A model generated the notes under the pieces. It did not search any database. It was not told the origin of the DNA and saw only the letters and a program-made list of their open reading frames with translations. A stretch of 10,000 nt of DNA. It comes from Chloroflexota bacterium (GTDB lineage: Bacteria; Chloroflexota; Anaerolineae; Anaerolineales; Villigracilaceae). This document shows, in pieces, positions 6,375-10,000 of this stretch. A program made the position numbers and the translations under genes. Every line of letters begins with the position of its first letter. Position 1 is the first letter of the stretch. The DNA is taken from NCBI GenBank assembly GCA_020217065.1, contig JAIWOB010000057.1, positions 1 through 10,000 of the forward strand, read 5' to 3'.

Positions 6375-6761
6375 CTACTCTACATAAATCTCCACGTGTT
6401 CCCCGTCTTCCTCGTCCACCACATCAATAATCTTACCGGTCACGCCCATCCTCAAAGCGTCCATCACATTGGACATGTCCACGCCTTGCACTTCGGGAGC
6501 GAAATGCGCGCCGATTTTCATCCCCGCATCCACCAGCGCCAGCGGAATTTGCACCGACGCTTTCGAGCGTCCCGTGCGAACATCCGTCACGCGGATTCGC
6601 AGCCAGCGCGCCGAGCCGCCCATCCCCGATGGACGCGGCGGCATGGGCATCCCCTTTCTCGCCCCGCTCAACGCCGCCAGCAATTTCGCGCCTTCCTCCG
6701 CGCTGATTTTTCCTTCCTCAATCATCTTCAAAATCTTCATTCGTTCTTCGCTGTTCGCCAT
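6375..6761 (-). CDS. Small protein with N-terminal SHOCT-like module and a C-terminal domain shared with its upstream neighbour
   Basis: This 128-residue soluble protein is the last of the four-gene operon. Residues 4-31 form the helical SHOCT-like module (EERMKILKMIEEGKISAEEG, then AKLLAAL). A Met/Pro-rich linker (about 37-49, GMPMPPRPSG) leads to a C-terminal domain (about 51-128): SARWLRIRV, then IPLALVDAGMKIG, MDALRMG and a final IIDVVDEEDGEHVEIYV. The same order of elements closes the preceding gene (SSRWLYVNV, LPLPLGLAGWF, ILTAISA, VNVDESDGGERVQVFI), so the two are paralogous over this region. No signal peptide or membrane segment is present. The ATG at 6759-6761 follows TTAGGAGACTCAT, 9 nt after the upstream stop. 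I know of no assigned function; a role in assembling with the other module-bearing products is inference. Confidence 0.85.
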   Translation of the reverse strand: MANSEERMKILKMIEEGKISAEEGAKLLAALSGARKGMPMPPRPSGMGGSARWLRIRVTDVRTGRSKASVQIPLALVDAGMKIGAHFAPEVQGVDMSNVMDALRMGVTGKIIDVVDEEDGEHVEIYVE

Positions 6762-6770
6762 ATGAGTCTC

Positions 6771-7391
6771 CTAACCTATGAATACCTGAACCCGCTCGCC
6801 GCCGTCGCTTTCATCCACGTTGACAATCAGCGGTTCGGTTACGGTCTTTGCCGCCGAAATCGCCGTCAGAATTTCATCAACGTTCGTTCCCTTCAAGCCC
6901 TCGATGCGCGAGCCAAAGTTTTTCAAAAACCAGCCCGCCAACCCAAGCGGCAAAGGCAAAGCCAGCGTAATGTTTTCAGGTCCATCAGGCCGGCGCGAAC
7001 GGTCCACGTTCACGTAGAGCCAGCGAGAAGAACGTCCCCCCGCCCCCAGCGTAATCAACAAAATTCCAAGAAAGAACGGCAGGGTCATGCAGAAAAACCA
7101 GAAGTTCAATCCCGCCTTCTGTTGAATGGAGAACATCCACCAGGAGGTCAAAACGGTGAGGAGGATTCCCGCCCCAAGCGGAATCCAGGCGAAGAGTCTC
7201 GCCCGCGCGCGAATCCGGTCGAATTCTTCGGCGTTGATTCTCTCTCCGCCCGAAGTTGATTCAACTTCGACGGCTTGAATCTCTTCTTCAGCCGATTCCT
7301 CCAGCGAACGCATCAACGCCGCAGCCTCTTCCGCGCTGATTTTTCCATCCGCCACCATCTGCAAAATTTTTCTTTTTTCCTCAGCGGACAT
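6771..7391 (-). CDS. Two-TM membrane protein with N-terminal SHOCT-like module
   Basis: This 206-residue protein has a SHOCT-like module at 3-30 (EEKRKILQMVADGKISAEEA), an acidic segment (31-55), and two membrane segments (about 66-88 and 95-117) joined by a short loop. A soluble C-terminal domain (about 121-206) resembles that of the next gene, including the terminal VNVDESDGGERVQVFI. The frame is open for 50 more codons upstream, but I place the start at the ATG at 7389-7391. It overlaps the preceding stop (TAATG), has GGAGG just upstream, and opens directly with the module; a longer form would overlap the neighbour by 150 bp. The 1-nt overlap implies translational coupling. It probably anchors the system in the membrane, with the module and C-terminal domain on the same, likely cytoplasmic, side. 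Function unknown. Confidence 0.85.
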   Translation of the reverse strand: MSAEEKRKILQMVADGKISAEEAAALMRSLEESAEEEIQAVEVESTSGGERINAEEFDRIRARARLFAWIPLGAGILLTVLTSWWMFSIQQKAGLNFWFFCMTLPFFLGILLITLGAGGRSSRWLYVNVDRSRRPDGPENITLALPLPLGLAGWFLKNFGSRIEGLKGTNVDEILTAISAAKTVTEPLIVNVDESDGGERVQVFIG

Positions 7392-8497
7392 TATTCGCCT
7401 CCTTCGAGAGCGGCGAGCAATTTCTCCGCCTCTTCGGCGGTAATTTTCTTTTCCTGAAGCATCTTCAAAATCGCCATGCGCTCTTCCTCTGAAACAGGCG
7501 GCTTGGGCGGCATGGGAACGCCCTTCGGCGACAAATCCCAATTCCAGCGACCCACCCCCACGTTTATCTTCGGTCCGCGGCGGGAGAATTTTTGGTCCAT
7601 GCGGCGGGCAGCCTCGTCGGCGCGGCGAACGGCTTCGCTTGCCTGTTTGGCGGCGCGGCGCGTTGCCTGCTCCACTTGGCGCGAAATCCGCTCACCAAAA
7701 CCGGACCAATCCATGCCAATGCCGGCAAAGTTGCCAAAATCTTCGGCGGTTTCACCGGCGTCCGCTTGATTGGTGACGCGGATATCGCCTCCCGCCGTCA
7801 AGGACACGGTTGCAGAACCGTCTCCAAGCGTAATCACCCGGCTGGTGGCGTCCTCGTCATTTTTCACGCCCTTCCATTCAACGTCAATTTCATCGGCGTT
7901 CAAGCGCAGCGTGGCGTTGGCTGTAGGCGGCATCACCAGCAGAATATCGTCCCCCGCGTTCACCGTGTAAACGTTTCCCGCCTGCGGGTTAAGGTACAAC
8001 ACCACATCCCCCGCTACATTCGCCCCAAGATTACCGCGCGCGTCGCGCAGGGCAAGGTCGTCGGCGACAGTTTCGAGAGAAATATCTCCGTCCACCTCGC
8101 GGATGGCGACGTCTCCGTGGGCGTTTTTGACGAGAAGATTGCCCTTTACGTCGCGCAGGCTGAGGTCGGCGTGAACCGTATCAATCGAAACCGTATTGAC
8201 GCCGCGCAGGGAAAGGTCTCCGCCCACTTCTTTTAGTTGAACGCCGCCGCTCAAACTGCGGATGGACGCGTCGCCGGCGATTTTTTCGATGGAAATGGAA
8301 GCGGCTTTGGGAACTCGCAAAGAGAGGTCGTCTTCACAGGAAATACGCACCTGGTCTCCGTCCTGACGGACCTGAATCAGCCCCTCTTCTCCCTTGACGA
8401 GAATATCGTCCCCCTCCCAGCCGACAAGGCTGAGGTCGCCGGCGACAGACTCGATGAGAATTTTGGGGGCGCGTCCCGCTGAAATCGTCTGCGACAT
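7391..8497 (-). CDS. DUF4097-type beta-repeat protein with C-terminal SHOCT-like module
   Basis: This 368-residue protein resembles the DUF4097 (YvlB/adhesin-like) family. The first ~245 residues are beta-repeats: a D-(hydrophobic/small)-hydrophobic-R pattern such as GDLSLR, ADLSLR and GDVAIR recurs with aspartates at 76, 94, 111, 129, 147 and 164, a period of 17-18 residues that suggests a beta-helix or beta-roll. A basic amphipathic helix follows (about 268-305, ERISRQVEQATRRAAKQASE and onward), then a Trp-containing segment, a PMPPKPP linker, and the SHOCT-like module (338-364, EERMAILKMLQEKKITAEEA). No signal peptide is visible, so it is predicted to be cytoplasmic. The ATG at 8495-8497 lies 2 nt after the DUF2089 stop with GGAGGAA upstream; its stop overlaps the next start. 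Ligand and role unknown; in Bacillus such proteins lie in envelope-stress-linked loci. Confidence 0.85.
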   Translation of the reverse strand: MSQTISAGRAPKILIESVAGDLSLVGWEGDDILVKGEEGLIQVRQDGDQVRISCEDDLSLRVPKAASISIEKIAGDASIRSLSGGVQLKEVGGDLSLRGVNTVSIDTVHADLSLRDVKGNLLVKNAHGDVAIREVDGDISLETVADDLALRDARGNLGANVAGDVVLYLNPQAGNVYTVNAGDDILLVMPPTANATLRLNADEIDVEWKGVKNDEDATSRVITLGDGSATVSLTAGGDIRVTNQADAGETAEDFGNFAGIGMDWSGFGERISRQVEQATRRAAKQASEAVRRADEAARRMDQKFSRRGPKINVGVGRWNWDLSPKGVPMPPKPPVSEEERMAILKMLQEKKITAEEAEKLLAALEGGE

Positions 8498-8499
8498 GG

Positions 8500-8883
8500 C
8501 TATTCCTCCTCGCCGCGCAGGAGGCGGGTGGCTTCCTCGGCGGTAATCCTGCCTGCGCTCAAATCTTCAAGAATTTGGTTGCGCCGTTCCTGCGTAATCT
8601 CAGTCGGCTCCTCGCGCCCCGGCTCATATCCCAACTTGCGGATAACTTCGTTGAGGCGGTTGCGAATGGTTGGGTATGAAACGCCGAGTTCCTGCTCCAT
8701 GCGGTTGATTTTGCCTTCGCAGCGCACAAAAGTAAAGATGAATTCCAACTGTTCGGGAGTCAGGCTCGAAAACTGACCCGCGGAAAAATTTCCTTCGATG
8801 GAAGTGTCGCAAGATGGACAATGAAGACGGACGACAGTCAACTCAGACTGACAAATGGGGCAGCGCGATGGCGCAGGGCGCAT
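8500..8883 (-). CDS. DUF2089-family regulator: zinc ribbon, HTH and SHOCT-like module
   Basis: This 127-residue protein matches the DUF2089 family. It has an N-terminal zinc ribbon with two Cys pairs (CPIC at 8-11, CPSC at 22-25), a region SLTPEQLEFIFTFVRCEG leading into a helix-turn-helix (about 55-85; INRMEQELGVSYPTIRNRLN), and a C-terminal SHOCT-like module (100-124; RRNQILEDLSAGRITAEEAT, RLL). The HTH resembles those of sigma-like or MarR-type regulators and should bind DNA. As first gene of the operon it may autoregulate the three membrane- and envelope-related genes behind it; that is inference. The ATG at 8881-8883 has TTGGAGG eight nt upstream. A 31-nt palindrome lies about 30 bp upstream, close to where the promoter should be. 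Confidence 0.88.
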   Translation of the reverse strand: MRPAPSRCPICQSELTVVRLHCPSCDTSIEGNFSAGQFSSLTPEQLEFIFTFVRCEGKINRMEQELGVSYPTIRNRLNEVIRKLGYEPGREEPTEITQERRNQILEDLSAGRITAEEATRLLRGEEE

Positions 8884-8912
8884 AGTTCATACCTCCAAAT
8901 CATCTTGTACTT

Positions 8913-8943
8913 GCTCTGTTGGAGGCTAAGCCCCCAACAGAGC
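8913..8943. repeat. 31-nt near-perfect palindrome, related to the terminator hairpin at 4439-4469
   Basis: The arms GCTCTGTTGG (8913-8922) and CCAACAGAGC (8934-8943) pair perfectly and the stem continues almost to the centre. Compared in inverse orientation, it matches the palindrome at 4439-4469 at 28 of 31 positions; in the same orientation, 25 of 31. It lies 21 nt after the MFS stop and upstream of the DUF2089 gene, with no T-run on either strand. It could be a stem that ends or protects the MFS transcript, a dispersed REP-like repeat, or an operator. Confidence 0.7.
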
Positions 8944-8964
8944 GTAAATTCGGTAAAACTCAGG

Positions 8965-10000
8965 CTACAAAACAGCAGCCTCGGGGACGGCGTCTAAAAT
9001 CTTCTTCTCCCTTTCTCGCATCCGATGCAGGGCAAGAAAACCAAGCGTGGAGAGTATACCCACAAATCCGGCGGCGTACCATAACAGATACGGTTTTGGT
9101 CCGTCCATAATCAAGCCTGCCAGATAAGGTCCCACGGCAAAGGGGATGCCCCATGAAAACCCTGAGACCGCCATATATCGTCCGCGCATTTCTTCGGGCG
9201 CGAAGGAAGCCACCAAAGCCTGAGCCACAGGCGAGACCACCATCTCGCCCACTGTGAGGATGACCATTGCCGCGACGAACAGCGCATAGGTCGAGACAAA
9301 ACCGTACATCGAGAAGCCAATGACGTACAAGAAAGTTCCCAGCGCCATCATCAGCATCGGCGGATACTTGGAGATGCGGCGCGTAATCGGGAACTGCATC
9401 AACACCACCATGGCGGCGTTAATACTCAACAGAATACCGTACGCCGCTTCGGACGCGCCGTGCTCGTTCCGCAGATACACGCCCAGCGTGGTGTTCATGT
9501 TCATATAAGTAAAAACCTGAAGCATCACCGCGCCCAGGAAGAGCATGAAAGCCGCGTCGCGGAAGACCAGCCCATAGCCTTTGAAGGTTGCCGCCATGCT
9601 TTGTTTCGGCGCGTCGGGATGCGCCTGGGGTTTGGTCTCAGGCAGGAAGAGAAAGATAAGGCTGGCGGTCAACAGAGAAACGGCGGCGTCGGTCAAAAAC
9701 AGAGACAGGTAGGAATAGGCGGCGAGAATCCCCCCAATGGCAGGACCAATCGTCACAGACAGGTTGAACGCCACGCGCAAAATTCCATATCCGTCGGCGC
9801 GCTTTTCTTCGGGCAAAATGTCGGCGACCATCGCCTGATGCGCGGGACCAGCCACGTCGGTCAAAATGCCGACGAAAAGCGCCAAAAAGAAGAAGGTCTC
9901 AAAAGAGCCTATCAAGCCCATCGCCACCGTGCTAAACGAAGAGGCAATCAAACCGAAGATGATGATGCCCTTGCGCCCAAAGCGGTCTGTCAACGCTCCG
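8965..10000 (-). CDS. Major facilitator superfamily transporter, N-terminus outside the window
   Basis: At least 345 residues of an MFS permease are present; the true start lies beyond 10000. At the window edge the frame reads GALTDRFGRKG, the conserved loop 2-3 motif A (GxxxDRxGRK), so about two membrane helices are missing. An in-frame TTG at 9991-9993 is the Leu of this motif, not a start. About ten hydrophobic helices follow, with a hydrophilic central loop (PETKPQAHPDAPKQ) separating the two halves, and a short charged tail (RMREREKK). The second half contains SPVAQALVASFAPEEMRGRY followed by MAVSGFSWGIPFAVGPYLAG, typical of drug-efflux-type (DHA1, YfmO/MdtH-like) transporters. Substrate cannot be told from sequence. 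The stop is TAG at 8965-8967. Confidence 0.9.
   Translation of the reverse strand, partial: GALTDRFGRKGIIIFGLIASSFSTVAMGLIGSFETFFFLALFVGILTDVAGPAHQAMVADILPEEKRADGYGILRVAFNLSVTIGPAIGGILAAYSYLSLFLTDAAVSLLTASLIFLFLPETKPQAHPDAPKQSMAATFKGYGLVFRDAAFMLFLGAVMLQVFTYMNMNTTLGVYLRNEHGASEAAYGILLSINAAMVVLMQFPITRRISKYPPMLMMALGTFLYVIGFSMYGFVSTYALFVAAMVILTVGEMVVSPVAQALVASFAPEEMRGRYMAVSGFSWGIPFAVGPYLAGLIMDGPKPYLLWYAAGFVGILSTLGFLALHRMREREKKILDAVPEAAVL

Noticed and set aside
6396-7259. A 287-codon plus-strand open frame
   Set aside because: It is antisense to two genes with shared domains and good ribosome-binding sites; its Arg/Gln/His-rich translation looks non-coding.
7392-7541. A 50-codon N-terminal extension of the two-TM protein
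   Set aside because: It overlaps the SHOCT-like module of the preceding gene in another frame; the ATG overlapping that stop (TAATG) with GGAGG is the better start.
9991-9993. TTG as the start of the MFS transporter
   Set aside because: It is the Leu of the conserved GALTDRFGRKG loop, and the frame stays open to the window edge, so the gene is partial.
1-10000. tRNA, rRNA, CRISPR array, transposase or phage genes
   Set aside because: No cloverleaf, rRNA-like stretch, regularly spaced repeat array or transposase/integrase reading frame was seen.

Overview
The window most resembles a member of the Chloroflexota, probably the Anaerolineae. This is an inference from moderately high GC, an Alternative Complex III-type locus, the DUF2089/DUF4097/SHOCT-like gene cluster, a leaderless S1C protease, and a dispersed palindrome of the 'CATTGCGAG ... 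CTCGCAATG' kind. No marker gene such as rRNA is present to settle it.

Region 1 (1-3954, minus strand) is a tightly packed respiratory operon: a membrane-anchored pentaheme cytochrome c (actA), a Tat-exported molybdopterin-oxidoreductase-like subunit (B1), a four-cluster ferredoxin-like subunit (B2), and the start of an NrfD/PsrC-type membrane subunit (actC, cut by the window edge). Together they would take electrons from quinol at ActC, pass them through the B2 iron-sulfur chain, and deliver them to the ActA hemes. ActB is split into two genes here, and B1 keeps a complete N-terminal 4Fe-4S cysteine motif.

Region 2 (3955-4477) holds a divergent promoter region, with a perfect 10-bp inverted repeat placing TATAAT on both strands. 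It is followed by a small plus-strand membrane or exported protein and an intrinsic terminator shared by convergent genes.

Region 3 (4479-6093, minus) encodes a NarL/LuxR-type regulator whose receiver domain has lost its phosphorylation residues, and a trypsin-like S1C serine protease with a PDZ domain and no signal peptide. An 85-bp dispersed palindromic repeat lies between them.

Region 4 (6375-8883, minus) is a four-gene, translationally coupled operon: a DUF2089 zinc-ribbon/HTH regulator, a DUF4097 beta-repeat protein, a two-TM protein and a small soluble protein. Every one of the four carries the same roughly 30-residue SHOCT-like helical module. It is C-terminal in the first two and N-terminal in the last two, and the last two also share a C-terminal domain. 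This is the best candidate in the window for a poorly described system; related modules occur in cell-envelope-associated loci such as yvlB of Bacillus.

Region 5 (8965-10000, minus) is most of an MFS transporter whose N-terminus lies outside the window. A 31-nt palindrome between it and the DUF2089 operon is a near-copy, in inverse orientation, of the terminator hairpin of region 2.
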